Assembly (NCBI RefSeq): GCF_900187645.1
Contig: NZ_FYEE01000004.1
Span: 423,142-487,141, forward strand
Reading direction: 5' to 3'
Source of the DNA: Pseudomonas sp. Irchel 3E20
GTDB taxonomy: Bacteria; Pseudomonadota; Gammaproteobacteria; Pseudomonadales; Pseudomonadaceae
DNA: 64,000 nucleotides
A program made the translations under genes and the position numbers. Under the pieces are notes generated by a model that did no database searches, had not been told where the DNA came from, and saw only the letters and a program-made list of their open reading frames with translations. Positions 25,401 through 37,274 of the stretch are shown piece after piece (within the stretch, counting starts at the first letter, position 1; each line of letters begins with the position of its first letter).

Positions 25401-26252
25401 ATCGCGGCGAAACGGGCGCAAATGGGGGGCTTCGGGGCTCGATTGGGCGAACCCGGTGGTGTTGAGGATCACCGCGGCTGCGGCCTCGTCCAACCAACCT
25501 TCCACTGCCGCCAGGCAACCGGGCTCCTTGAGGCTGGCCACCGCGATGGGTAAGGGGTTGAGGCCCGCCGCCTGCAAGCGCTGGCAGAACACATCGATGA
25601 ACCCGGTGTTCGCCGCTTGCAAGTGGGAGCGGTAGAACAGCACCGCCGCCACGGCTTGCCCGGGCTGCCAGTCGGTATGCCATTGGCTTAGGCTGGCGTG
25701 GCCATGGCGAGGGTGGTAGATGGCGCTGCGCGGCAGCACCTGGGGCTCGCCCCACGAATAGTCGCGGCCCAGCCAGCCACTGGCCAGGCAGCGGTAGAAA
25801 TCCAGGGCATTGCCCAAACCGCCCTGGCGCAAAAACTGCCACAGGCGATCGCGCTCGGGCGCGGCCACGGTGCTCAGGTCGCTCAGCTCCGGGTCGGGGC
25901 GGTCGTCCCCCGGCACCAGAATCAGTTGCACGCCGCGCTCGGCCAGTTGCACCAGGCGTTCGATGCCGTAGCGCCAATAGCCGATGCCGCCGTGCAGGGA
26001 TATCAGGATGACCTTGGCGTGTTGCAGCACCTGCTCGACGTAGAGGTCCACCGAGGCGTGGTTCTGCACCTGCATCGGGTTGGCCAGGCGCAGGCTGGGG
26101 TAATCCTCGGGCAGTTGCCGGGCAGCTTCGGCCAGCAGTGCCAGGCTGGAATCGCCGCTGCACAGGACCACCAGTTCGGCGGGGGTTTGCCCCAGGTCAG
26201 CGATGTTGTCATCGGCGACGAAACCACCGGGTTGGGTCCTGAGCAGGTGCAT
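22479..26252 (-). CDS. cobN: Cobaltochelatase large subunit CobN
   Basis: Large catalytic subunit of the aerobic, ATP-dependent cobalt chelatase, related to magnesium chelatase ChlH. 1257 residues, normal for the family. Conserved stretches include GVGLDTPAAALNILRALH, HVGKHGNLEWLPGKGVGLS (chelatase core) and GGDDIAQAMALLGVRPVW. The gene starts 3 bases after the cobW stop, so the two are co-translated, and chlI/chlD follow 120 bases downstream. The whole unit reads from the minus-strand cobalamin riboswitch. The 120-base gap to chlI holds only an imperfect hairpin (around 22412-22445). Confidence 0.96.
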   Translation of the reverse strand: MHLLRTQPGGFVADDNIADLGQTPAELVVLCSGDSSLALLAEAARQLPEDYPSLRLANPMQVQNHASVDLYVEQVLQHAKVILISLHGGIGYWRYGIERLVQLAERGVQLILVPGDDRPDPELSDLSTVAAPERDRLWQFLRQGGLGNALDFYRCLASGWLGRDYSWGEPQVLPRSAIYHPRHGHASLSQWHTDWQPGQAVAAVLFYRSHLQAANTGFIDVFCQRLQAAGLNPLPIAVASLKEPGCLAAVEGWLDEAAAAVILNTTGFAQSSPEAPHLRPFRRDIPVIQAICAQDNEPGWRASEQGLGPRDLAMHIALPELDGRIISRPISFKDLAWRSERSQSDVVCYRAQPERMDFVAELARRWVDLARLGNGDKRVALILANYPTRDGRIGNGVGLDTPAAALNILRALHAQGYPLPAELPASGTALIQALLGGVSNDLGSLDLRPCQQSLALDAYQALFQALPAANQQAVLARWGAPEQDPMHRAGRLMIAGLRLGLTFVGIQPARGYQVDPSAVYHDPDLVPPHGYLAFYFWLRHTYGAHAVIHVGKHGNLEWLPGKGVGLSPECWPDALLGPLPNIYPFIVNDPGEGAQAKRRTQAVIIDHLMPPLTRAETYGPLRDLERLADEYYDAQLLDPRRARELQKDILALVRDTHIDRELQLDAALDSEADAAIWLPRLDTYLCDLKESQIRDGLHVFGESPAGRLRLDTLLALLRIPRGDGRGAQSSLLRALAKALALGFDPLDCNLGEPWNGPRPVELQGASHEPWRTAGDTRERLELFALAVVEQALAVADAPFAGEPWLEVNAILAHLREVVAPRLDACGPAEMNGLLAALGGRFVPAGPSGAPSRGRLDVLPTGRNFFSVDVRNLPTTTAWRIGFASANLILERHLQDHGDHLRQLGLSVWGTATMRTGGDDIAQAMALLGVRPVWATGSQRVDDFEILPLSLLDRPRVDVTLRVSGFFRDAFANLIRLFDAAVQAVAALDEPDDLNPLAAKVRDERAALLAAGTAPEAAARQAGWRIFGAKPGAYGAGVQGAIDGRLWQTRADLAEVYLNWGGYAYGGADEGTAARSQFAQRLSQVQAVVQNQDNREHDLLDSNDYYQFQGGMLAAVETLGGAPAASYHGDHSQPDRPRVRTLKEELNRVIRARAANPKWLDGVKRHGYKGAFEMAATLDNLFAFDATSGLIDDHQYALLAEAYLLDPDTRDFVRQHNPHALRDMTERLLEAQQRGLWQEPGAYREALEQMLLDIEEEG

Positions 26253-26255
26253 GGG

Positions 26256-27323
26256 TCAGGCGCCGAGAGCGGCGCGCAGTTGCGCTTCGAGTTGGGCGGC
26301 ATCCAGGTCTTGGCCGATCAACACCAGGTGGGTGGTGCGCGGCTCGTCGCTGCGCCAGGCGCGGTCGAAGTGCTTGTCGAAACGGCTACCCACGCCCTGG
26401 ATCAGCAAACGCATCGGCTTGCCCGGGATGGCGGCAAAACCCTTGACCCGCAAGATGCCGTGCTTGACCACCAACTCGTTAAGGGCGGCCAGCAGCAGGC
26501 TTTCGTCGGCCTGGGGCAGCTCGATGGAAATGGAGTCGAACGCGTCGTGATCGTGGTCATCTTCGCCGCCATCGCCGTGATGGTGGTCGTGGTGGCTGTG
26601 GCGCCCGTCGATGTGCTCTTCGGAACCGGCGCCCAGGCCGATCAGCACGTCCAGGGGCACGCGACCGCTGCTGGCTTCGATGATCTTCACCGCTGGCGGC
26701 AGTTCTTCGGCCACTTCCTGGCGCACGCGCTCCAGGTCTTGCGGGGCGATCAGGTCGGTTTTATTGAGGATCACCAGGTCGGCGCTGGCCAATTGGTCGG
26801 CGAACAACTCGTGCAACGGGGACTCGTGGTCCAGGTTGGGGTCGAGTTTGCGCTGGGCGTCCACCTGGTCGGGGAAAGCGGCAAAGGTGCCGGCGGCCAC
26901 GGCCGGGCTGTCAACCACGGTAATCACCGCATCGACGGTGCAGGCGCTGCGGATTTCCGGCCACTGGAAGGCTTGCACCAACGGCTTGGGCAGGGCCAGG
27001 CCGGAGGTTTCGATGAGGATGTGGTCCAGGTCGGCGCGGCGTGCCACCAGTTCGCGCATCACCGGGAAGAACTCTTCCTGCACCGTGCAGCACAGGCAGC
27101 CGTTGGCCAGTTCATAGACGCGGCCGTTGGCTTCTTCTTCGGTACAGCCGATGGCGCACTGCTTGAGGATTTCGCCGTCGATGCCCAGCTCGCCGAACTC
27201 ATTGACGATCACCGCGATGCGCCGACCCTGGGCGTTGTCGAGCATGTGGCGCAGCAAGGTGGTTTTGCCCGAACCGAGGAACCCGGTGACGATGGTGACG
27301 GGGAGTTTGGCCAGTGTTTTCAT
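26256..27323 (-). CDS. cobW: CobW, cobalt-handling GTPase of the G3E (COG0523) family
   Basis: GTP-dependent metallochaperone thought to deliver Co(II) to CobN. 355 residues. Walker A GFLGSGKTTLL lies at about residues 13-23. The metal site GCLCCT (CxCC) is near residue 80, the guanine motif NKTD near 180, and a His/Asp-rich loop (HSHHDHHHGDGGEDDHDHD) near 245-265 would bind metal. ATG 27323 (MKTLAKLPVTIVTG) has AAAGGG upstream; the longer frame is not conserved. It is first in the operon after the cobalamin riboswitch. Confidence 0.95.
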   Translation of the reverse strand: MKTLAKLPVTIVTGFLGSGKTTLLRHMLDNAQGRRIAVIVNEFGELGIDGEILKQCAIGCTEEEANGRVYELANGCLCCTVQEEFFPVMRELVARRADLDHILIETSGLALPKPLVQAFQWPEIRSACTVDAVITVVDSPAVAAGTFAAFPDQVDAQRKLDPNLDHESPLHELFADQLASADLVILNKTDLIAPQDLERVRQEVAEELPPAVKIIEASSGRVPLDVLIGLGAGSEEHIDGRHSHHDHHHGDGGEDDHDHDAFDSISIELPQADESLLLAALNELVVKHGILRVKGFAAIPGKPMRLLIQGVGSRFDKHFDRAWRSDEPRTTHLVLIGQDLDAAQLEAQLRAALGA

Positions 27324-27438
27324 CGGATGCCCTTTGGCAAAGGGGGCGGGCATACGGGACGGCTGGCCGGGCGCGGGGGGCGCCAAGGCAGATTTCGCCA
27401 CCGGATCACCCCGCCCGGTTGAATGTGAGAATCAGTGA

Positions 27439-27619
27439 CGAGGCAGGTCTCCTGGCTGACGGTGGGCCAGTCCTTGGACTGGCATTCGCTGCGCCTTCCC
27501 GCTTGGCCCGAAGGCATCAGCAGTGGCGTGGCAGCGAACAGCACCGTTCACAGTTGCGGGGGCAGCCGCGGCATTGACCGCGTTCCCTTCTTAGCTTCGG
27601 CACGGGCCGAAGAACCTCG
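27439..27619 (-). promoter_or_regulatory. Cobalamin riboswitch controlling cobW-cobN-chlID
   Basis: On the minus strand, conserved cobalamin aptamer parts appear in order: GAGGTTCTTCGG, AAGAAGGGAACGCGG, GCTGCCCCCGCAACTGTGA, a B12 box GCCACTG (around 27521-27528) and the closing GCCAGGAGACCTGCC. The ends CGAGG (27619-27615) and CCTCG (27443-27439) can pair as P1. It is 116 bases upstream of cobW and should lower expression when B12 is plentiful. Confidence 0.92.
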
Positions 27620-27715
27620 AACGCGCAAGGCTACGCAGTGCGTAGGGGCGGGTCAATGCCGGGCGCCTCGGGCATTTGACGCCCCGCCCTCGCCCATGCT
27701 CTCCTACGCACCTTG

Positions 27716-27915
27716 TTACAGGTGCCCTTGACAGGGTGAAACGGGAAACCGGTGGATCATGTGCTTTACTCAAGCCCTTGATGAATCCGGTGCTGCCCCC
27801 GCAACGGTAAGCGAGAGAGGAATCACAGCCACTGTGCCAACCGGCATGGGAAGGCGATTCCAGCAGGCCACGGCGCAAGCCCGGCCCCTCGCAAGCCCGG
27901 AGACCGGCCAGTGAC
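27716..27915 (+). promoter_or_regulatory. Cobalamin riboswitch controlling cbtB-cbtA-cobE-cobM
   Basis: Plus-strand aptamer with GGTGCC, AGGGTGAAACGGGAAACCGGTG, GCTGCCCCCGCAACGGTAA, a perfect B12 box AGCCACTG (27827-27834) and closing AAGCCCGGAGACCGGCC. It is 134 bases before cbtB. It faces away from the other riboswitch; the roughly 95 bases between the two (27620-27715) must hold both promoters and include CTACGC-AGT-GCGTAG and a longer imperfect palindrome. Confidence 0.93.
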
Positions 27916-28048
27916 ACGACAGTGCGCCCCCACGGCCACTTTCACCCAACAAACCCGCGGTGGGCGGGCGCTGTCTGAAGCCCTGCGGGCCCGCCTCGCA
28001 GGGGTTTGCATGCGCTCGATCCGCCCTGACACCACAAAGGGAAGCGCC

Positions 28049-28243
28049 ATGTCGATCATCAGCAGCACTCGCCATACCGGCACCGCCAGCAGCACCGCCA
28101 CCTTGAGCCAACGCCTCACTGCCGCCATCGGCGCGTCGATTTTGGGCGCGTGCCTGGTGTATTTCGCCGGGTTCTCCCACATCGAAGCGGTGCACAACGC
28201 CGCCCACGATACCCGCCACAGCGCCGCGTTCCCGTGCCATTGA
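28049..28243 (+). CDS. cbtB: CbtB, cobalt transporter small subunit
   Basis: 64-residue protein with one membrane helix (about 25-45, LTAAIGASILGACLVYFAGF). Its C-terminal histidine motif (HIEAVHNAAHDTRHSAAFPCH region) is the hallmark of CbtB and probably a metal-binding site. CbtA/CbtB are predicted B12-regulated cobalt transporters. The gene lies directly behind the riboswitch, with AAAGGGAAG before ATG 28049, and cbtA begins 11 bases after its stop. Confidence 0.92.
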   Translation: MSIISSTRHTGTASSTATLSQRLTAAIGASILGACLVYFAGFSHIEAVHNAAHDTRHSAAFPCH

Positions 28244-28254
28244 GACCTGCCGCC

Positions 28255-28956
28255 ATGATTAAGCGCATCGCCCAAACCGCAGGTTTCACCGGCCTGCTGG
28301 CCGCCCTGCTGCTGACCCTGCTGCAAAGCTTCTGGGTCGCGCCGTTGATCCTCCAGGCCGAAACCTATGAAAGCGCCCCGGCGGCCCAGGCCCATGAACA
28401 CGCCGACAGTGCCGGCGCCGCCCACAGCCACGACGCCGAGGCCTGGGAGCCCGAAGACGGCTGGCAGCGCGTGTTGTCCACCACCGGCGGCAACCTGGTG
28501 GTGGCAGTCGGTTTCGCCCTGATGCTGGCCGGGCTCTACACCCTGCGCGCGCCCAACAGCACCGTGCAAGGCTTGTTCTGGGGCCTGGCAGGTTATGCGA
28601 CCTTCTGCCTGGCGCCGACCCTGGGCCTGCCACCGGAATTGCCGGGCACCGCTGCCGCCGACCTGGCGCAACGGCAGATGTGGTGGGTCGGCACCGCCGC
28701 GTCCACTGCCGCGGGCATCGCCCTGGTGGTGTTCGGCAGGCACTGGGCGCTGAAGATCCTCGGCGCGGCGATCCTGGCCGTGCCACACGTGATCGGCGCG
28801 CCGCAGCCAGAAGTGCATTCGATGCTGGCCCCCGAAGCCCTCGAAGCGCAGTTCAAGATCGCCTCGCAACTGACCAATGCCGCGTTCTGGCTGGCCCTGG
28901 GCCTGATTAGCGCGTGGTTGTTCCGCCGCAAGGGTGGCGCCTCATACCCGGCGTGA
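28255..28956 (+). CDS. cbtA: CbtA, cobalt transporter membrane subunit
   Basis: 233-residue inner-membrane protein with about five hydrophobic segments. After helix 1 comes a periplasmic-type loop rich in His, Asp and Glu (AHEHADSAGAAHSHDAEAWE, about residues 43-62), a probable metal site. The partner cbtB precedes it and the stop overlaps the GTG start of cobE (GTGA). Expression is set by the upstream cobalamin riboswitch. Predicted role: cobalt uptake for the CobN chelatase encoded divergently. Confidence 0.92.
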   Translation: MIKRIAQTAGFTGLLAALLLTLLQSFWVAPLILQAETYESAPAAQAHEHADSAGAAHSHDAEAWEPEDGWQRVLSTTGGNLVVAVGFALMLAGLYTLRAPNSTVQGLFWGLAGYATFCLAPTLGLPPELPGTAAADLAQRQMWWVGTAASTAAGIALVVFGRHWALKILGAAILAVPHVIGAPQPEVHSMLAPEALEAQFKIASQLTNAAFWLALGLISAWLFRRKGGASYPA

Positions 28957-29378
28957 GCCGCCCCAGCCCGGCGCCGATCCTGGTGATCGGCCTGGGCTGT
29001 CAGCGGGGCTGCACCGCCAGCACGCTGCGCGCGTTGCTCGACCAAGCCCTGCAAGCCCACCGCATCGACCTGGATGCGGTGCAAGCCCTGGCCAGCATCG
29101 ACCTCAAGCGCCACGAACCGGGTCTGCTGGAACTGGCGGCGCAATTGGGCTTGCCGTTGACCTGCTTCAGTAGCGTGGAACTGGCCACCTATCAAGATCA
29201 ACTGAGCCATCAATCTCAGATCGCTTTCGAGCGCACCGGGTGCTACGGCATCGCCGAAAGCGCCGCCCTGGCCCTGGCCGAGCGCCTGGCGCAAGAGCCC
29301 TCCAGCCTGGTGATTCGTCGGCAGAAATACGCCCAGGCCACCTTTGCATTGGCGCGGGCCACGCAAAAGCGCCGATAA
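28953..29378 (+). CDS. cobE: CobE/CbiG-C family cobalamin biosynthesis protein
   Basis: 141-residue protein beginning at GTG 28953, which overlaps the cbtA stop. The fold signature VIGLGCQRGCTASTLRALLD is at residues 8-27 and CYGIAESAALA near 105, as in CobE and the C-terminal domain of CbiG. CobE is needed in the aerobic pathway around the precorrin-3/4 steps, though its exact chemistry is not settled. It directly precedes cobM, consistent with a role at that stage. Confidence 0.88.
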   Translation: MSRPSPAPILVIGLGCQRGCTASTLRALLDQALQAHRIDLDAVQALASIDLKRHEPGLLELAAQLGLPLTCFSSVELATYQDQLSHQSQIAFERTGCYGIAESAALALAERLAQEPSSLVIRRQKYAQATFALARATQKRR

Positions 29379-29450
29379 TCGCCGCCCCGATCATGAGCAA
29401 TCTTCATCTGCAAGCCTGCTCGCCCCCCCTCTTTTGCCTAGGACACCGCC

Positions 29451-30197
29451 ATGACGGTCTACTTTATCGGTGCCGGCCCCGGCGACCCGGAACTCATCAC
29501 CGTCAAGGGCCAGCGCCTGATCCGCCGTTGCCCACTGATTATCTACGCCGGCTCCCTGGTGCCCGCTGCGGTGCTCGAAGGCCATAACGCCGAACAGGTC
29601 ATCAATAGCGCCGAACTGCACTTGGAACAGATCATCGAGCACATCAAGAGCGCCCACGGCAAAGGCCAGGACGTGGCCCGCGTGCACTCCGGCGACCCGA
29701 GCCTGTATGGCGCCATCGGCGAGCAGATCCGCTGCCTGCGGGAATTGGCCATCCCCTTTGAAATCATCCCCGGCGTCACCGCCACTGCCGCTTGCGCCGC
29801 GTTGCTGGGGGTGGAACTGACCCTGCCGGATGTGGCGCAAAGCGTGATCCTGACCCGCTACGCCGACAAAACCGCGATGCCGCCCGGTGAAACCTTCGCC
29901 AGCCTTGCCGCCCATGGCACCACCATGGCTGTGCACCTGGGAGTCAACCATCTGGAAAAAATCGTCGCGCAGCTGCTGCCCCACTACGGCGCCGACTGCC
30001 CCATCGCCGTGGTGCACCGTGCCAGTTGGCCGGATCAGGACTGGGTGCTCGGCACCCTCGACGACATCGTGGGCAAGGTCCAGGCCAAGGGTTTTCGGCG
30101 TACGGCGCTGATCCTGGTGGGCCGGGTGCTGGCCAGCGACAGCTTTGGCGAATCGTCCCTGTACCGGGCGGGGCATGCGCACCTCTATCGGCCGTAG
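29451..30197 (+). CDS. cobM: Precorrin-4 C11-methyltransferase
   Basis: SAM-dependent methyltransferase converting precorrin-4 to precorrin-5. 248 residues. The tetrapyrrole methylase signature VYFIGAGPGDPELITVKG is at the N-terminus, and DPSLYGAIGEQ and EIIPGVTATAA are the second and third conserved blocks. Last gene of the cbtB-cbtA-cobE-cobM unit, 72 bases after cobE. A strong intrinsic terminator follows at 30253-30280. Confidence 0.95.
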   Translation: MTVYFIGAGPGDPELITVKGQRLIRRCPLIIYAGSLVPAAVLEGHNAEQVINSAELHLEQIIEHIKSAHGKGQDVARVHSGDPSLYGAIGEQIRCLRELAIPFEIIPGVTATAACAALLGVELTLPDVAQSVILTRYADKTAMPPGETFASLAAHGTTMAVHLGVNHLEKIVAQLLPHYGADCPIAVVHRASWPDQDWVLGTLDDIVGKVQAKGFRRTALILVGRVLASDSFGESSLYRAGHAHLYRP

Positions 30198-30252
30198 GAA
30201 GGGCGCCACAAGCTGCAAGCTTTAAGCTTGTAACTGCGCTTTTTGGGCATAA

Positions 30253-30280
30253 AAAAACGGCGCTCACGGGCGCCGTTTTT
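30253..30280. terminator. Bidirectional intrinsic terminator between cobM and nfuA
   Basis: Stem AAAAACGGCGC / GCGCCGTTTTT (11 bp, 6-base loop) with A-tract and T-tract, serving the convergent cobM and nfuA genes. Confidence 0.92.
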
Positions 30281-30298
30281 GGTGTGCAGCGAACGCCT

Positions 30299-30940
<642 letters not shown>

Positions 30941-30964
30941 CTAGTATTTTTGTCGGAAACAGGA

Positions 30965-31020
30965 GGCGGCTGAGAGCCGCCAGCGGCAAGCTACAAGCGT
31001 TGAACTTGCCGCTTGCCGCT
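30965..31020 (-). terminator. Two adjacent hairpins at the 3' end of cti
   Basis: A perfect 7-bp hairpin GGCGGCT-GAG-AGCCGCC (30965-30981) abuts a second hairpin (30982-31020) whose 16-base arms pair at 14 positions (AGCGGCAAGCTACAAG versus its near-complement). The second arm reaches the cti stop codon. It probably ends cti transcription before nfuA. A related CAAGCTGCAAGC sequence occurs at 30208-30231. Confidence 0.5.
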
Positions 31021-33311
31021 CAAAGATTCCCATACCGATTCATATCCAAAACTCCCTCTTCCACCGGGTCTGTTTCCTGGATGTAGCGGCTCAGGTCGTG
31101 GAAGTACTGCCAGAACTGCGGATGGCTGCGGCGCACGCCCCAGCGTTCGACAATCTGCTCGAAGCGGTAGCGGTCGCGGGCGTTTTCCATCTGCTCGACG
31201 AAGGCCGGCACTTGCTCGGCCGGGATGTTGAACATGAAGTTGGGGTAGCTGCTCAGTACCCCCGGGTAGAGGGTCAGGGTGTCCAGGCCCGGTTGGTAGC
31301 GCATCGACTCACCCAGCAAAAACGCCACGTTGCTGTGGGCGCGGTTGCGCAGCAGGCTGTACACACCGCGCGTGCCGTCGCGGGTTTCGATGCGCAGCAT
31401 CGTCGCCTCGGGCAACTGGTCAATGACCTTGAGCCCCGCGGCCGGGCGCGACACCAAGCGGCTGAGGGCCTGTTCGGCATGTTGCAGCGCCGGGTCGATG
31501 TTGGGCCGCGAGCAGTAGGCGTTTTCGCAGCGGTTGATCGGGTCGGGGTTGGCATTGAGCTCGCCGTAGCGCGCCAACAATTGCTGGGCGAAGTCGCGCT
31601 TGGGGTCGCGGGCATCGAGTTTCAGGGCGCTGGCCTTGTCGTTATCGATGCTTTCGTAGTCGAGCCACATCTTGACCTTGCCACTGTTCTGGTACCAATC
31701 GTCGAGGTAGGCATCCCGGGAGTTGGCCGGCATCAGGCGCAGGAAATTCTGCTCGGCGCCGTTGCGGATCAGGTCGAAGTACAGGCGCGTCTGGGCCTGG
31801 TGGGAGACGTTGCCGAACACATCGAAATTGACCGCCAACTGATAGTAGGTGCGCTCCAGCAGCGGGAAATCGAACAGCCACAGCGTCTGCGGCACTTCAC
31901 CGATCAGGCCTTTGGTCACCGAGGCGCTGTCGAAGTGACGGAAGATGCTCAGCAGCGCGTTGTCGTTGCCGGCCCACAGGCTCGACCAGCTCGGTGCCGG
32001 GGCGTCGGCGTAGGCGCCGCGGCGCAGGGCCTCGTATTCATTGCGCTTGTCGCGGTAGGCGTGCCACAGGCTCAGGACACTACCGACGTCGTCGTTCTGC
32101 CCGGGCATGGCCAGCAGCGGCGTGGCGTGGCCACGGTAGTTGGGGTCGGTGATGTAGAGGTCGTGTTCGGGGGCCTGAAACAGCGCCCAGAAGTTATCGC
32201 GGATCACGTCCGTGGCGATCTGCCCCCGGCACACCGGGCCGCGAATAAAGGTGCGCACGAAGTATTCGGCGTTATCGAGCATGAACTGATAACGTGCCGC
32301 CGCAGGGATCGCCTCGAAGGTCTGGAACGGGTTCTCCCGCCGTGCCGGCCCGTAGCCCGGCAGCGCCGTGACCTGCCAGTTACCGCTGTAGAACAGGGTT
32401 TTGATCCGCGCCAGTTTCGCCGCGCTCAACGGGTAGGTGATGTGGGTCTTGTGCACGATCACCCCTTGCACCGGCCACAAGCGGTAGTACACCCGCGTGC
32501 CCGGGTCGTCGTTGGGGCGACGCGTGGCGATCAGGTCGATGGGTTGGCCGGGCGGCGTGCGCGAACGCACCCACTGAAAGAAATGCCCCGGCTCGCCGCC
32601 CTTGAAATACACATGGGCCAGGAACAGGTGCTCATACAACCAGCGCGCCACCAGGCTTTCCCGGGCGCCGGGGGCGTTGAGCAGGCTCTCCCATTGGATG
32701 ATCTGCCCCGCTTCCTCGGCGGTGGGTGCCAAGGCCTGTTGGTCCAGGGGCGCGCCAGAGGCCAGCCAGCCTTGCAGGGTTTGGTATTGCGAGTCGCTCA
32801 GGCCGGTGACGGCCAGCGGCATGCCCTCCTTGGGGTGGGTGCTGGCGTAGGCGGCGAACTCCCCGGGCTGCGGGCACATGTTTTCGCGGTTCAGGCCCAG
32901 GACGATCTCTTCGGGCAACTTGGCGTTGGGCTGCAACGGCGCGCTGTGGCCCAGTTCCAGCATCCGCGCCATCAACCCGGCCTGGCTGCTTTGGGTGTCG
33001 AGCACCGAGGTAAACCCCTTGTCCTGCCACGCCGCTTTGCCGAAGGCGTCGTAGAACAAACGGGTAGGCATTTGCGCCTGGCTGCGCTCGCCGTTGTACA
33101 CCGGCAGTTTCGTCGCGCCACGGGCCGCGCCTTCGGCGCTGCCCAGGTTGAGCTGGCAGGCGGCGTCGTTGCAGGCGTGGCAGGCCACGCACTTCTCGGT
33201 GAAGATCGGCTGCACGTCGCGGGTATAAGAAATGGCCGGCACCGGACGTTGGGCCAGCGCCAGGGTGCTGAACAACACCAGCACAGCGCTGATGGCGAGG
33301 CGATACGGCAT
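31020..33311 (-). CDS. cti: Fatty acid cis/trans isomerase (Cti)
   Basis: Periplasmic c-type cytochrome enzyme that converts cis- to trans-unsaturated phospholipid acyl chains in response to solvents, heat or membrane stress; typical of Pseudomonas and Vibrio. 763 residues. A signal peptide (MPYRLAISAVLVLFSTLALA) is followed by the heme motif CVACH near residue 43, with more cysteines right after (ACNDAAC). ATG 33311 begins the signal peptide; the frame upstream to 33401 is not needed. Monocistronic, divergent from metH. Confidence 0.94.
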   Translation of the reverse strand: MPYRLAISAVLVLFSTLALAQRPVPAISYTRDVQPIFTEKCVACHACNDAACQLNLGSAEGAARGATKLPVYNGERSQAQMPTRLFYDAFGKAAWQDKGFTSVLDTQSSQAGLMARMLELGHSAPLQPNAKLPEEIVLGLNRENMCPQPGEFAAYASTHPKEGMPLAVTGLSDSQYQTLQGWLASGAPLDQQALAPTAEEAGQIIQWESLLNAPGARESLVARWLYEHLFLAHVYFKGGEPGHFFQWVRSRTPPGQPIDLIATRRPNDDPGTRVYYRLWPVQGVIVHKTHITYPLSAAKLARIKTLFYSGNWQVTALPGYGPARRENPFQTFEAIPAAARYQFMLDNAEYFVRTFIRGPVCRGQIATDVIRDNFWALFQAPEHDLYITDPNYRGHATPLLAMPGQNDDVGSVLSLWHAYRDKRNEYEALRRGAYADAPAPSWSSLWAGNDNALLSIFRHFDSASVTKGLIGEVPQTLWLFDFPLLERTYYQLAVNFDVFGNVSHQAQTRLYFDLIRNGAEQNFLRLMPANSRDAYLDDWYQNSGKVKMWLDYESIDNDKASALKLDARDPKRDFAQQLLARYGELNANPDPINRCENAYCSRPNIDPALQHAEQALSRLVSRPAAGLKVIDQLPEATMLRIETRDGTRGVYSLLRNRAHSNVAFLLGESMRYQPGLDTLTLYPGVLSSYPNFMFNIPAEQVPAFVEQMENARDRYRFEQIVERWGVRRSHPQFWQYFHDLSRYIQETDPVEEGVLDMNRYGNL

Positions 33312-33466
33312 GTCACGGGTCCCGAAGATAAAAAAACGTCGCGATTCTACCGGGCCACGGCCCCGGCCAACATGAGCGATATTCATGCAAAAGCCGTTCA
33401 TGATTAAAAAGCATGCCGGTTTGCTATGATCGCCGCTCTTTTGTGTTGGCCTTACCAGGTAGTCCT

Positions 33467-37177
<3,711 letters not shown>

Positions 37178-37198
37178 GCCTGGGCCGCGGCCCTTCTA

Positions 37199-37222
37199 GT
37201 GGCAAGCGGGCTTGCCCGCGCT
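37199..37222. repeat. REP-like element after metH
   Basis: AGTGGCAAGCGGGCTTGCCC at the core, with palindromic GCGGGC-TT-GCCCGC, the typical Pseudomonas REP form, in the gap between convergent metH and arsB. Nothing else is evident in this 97-base gap. Confidence 0.65.
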
Positions 37223-37274
37223 CGGGCGCGAAGCGGCCGTAAGCGGCACCCCACCGCCGAAGGCCGCCCGCGTG

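Noticed and set aside
24159..27422. Long plus-strand frames of 464 and 574 codons opposite cobN and cobW
   Set aside because: Gln/Val/His-rich shadows of genuine, motif-complete minus-strand genes.
27435..27731. Open frames inside the riboswitch region
   Set aside because: They overlap the structured aptamers, lack ribosome sites and show no protein-like composition.
31098..33407. 769-codon frame antisense to cti
   Set aside because: Shadow; the minus strand has a signal peptide, a CxxCH heme motif and full family length.
33312..33466. Possible SAH or cobalamin riboswitch before metH
   Set aside because: The leader lacks a B12 box and the SAH aptamer core. Only a -10-like TATGAT is visible.
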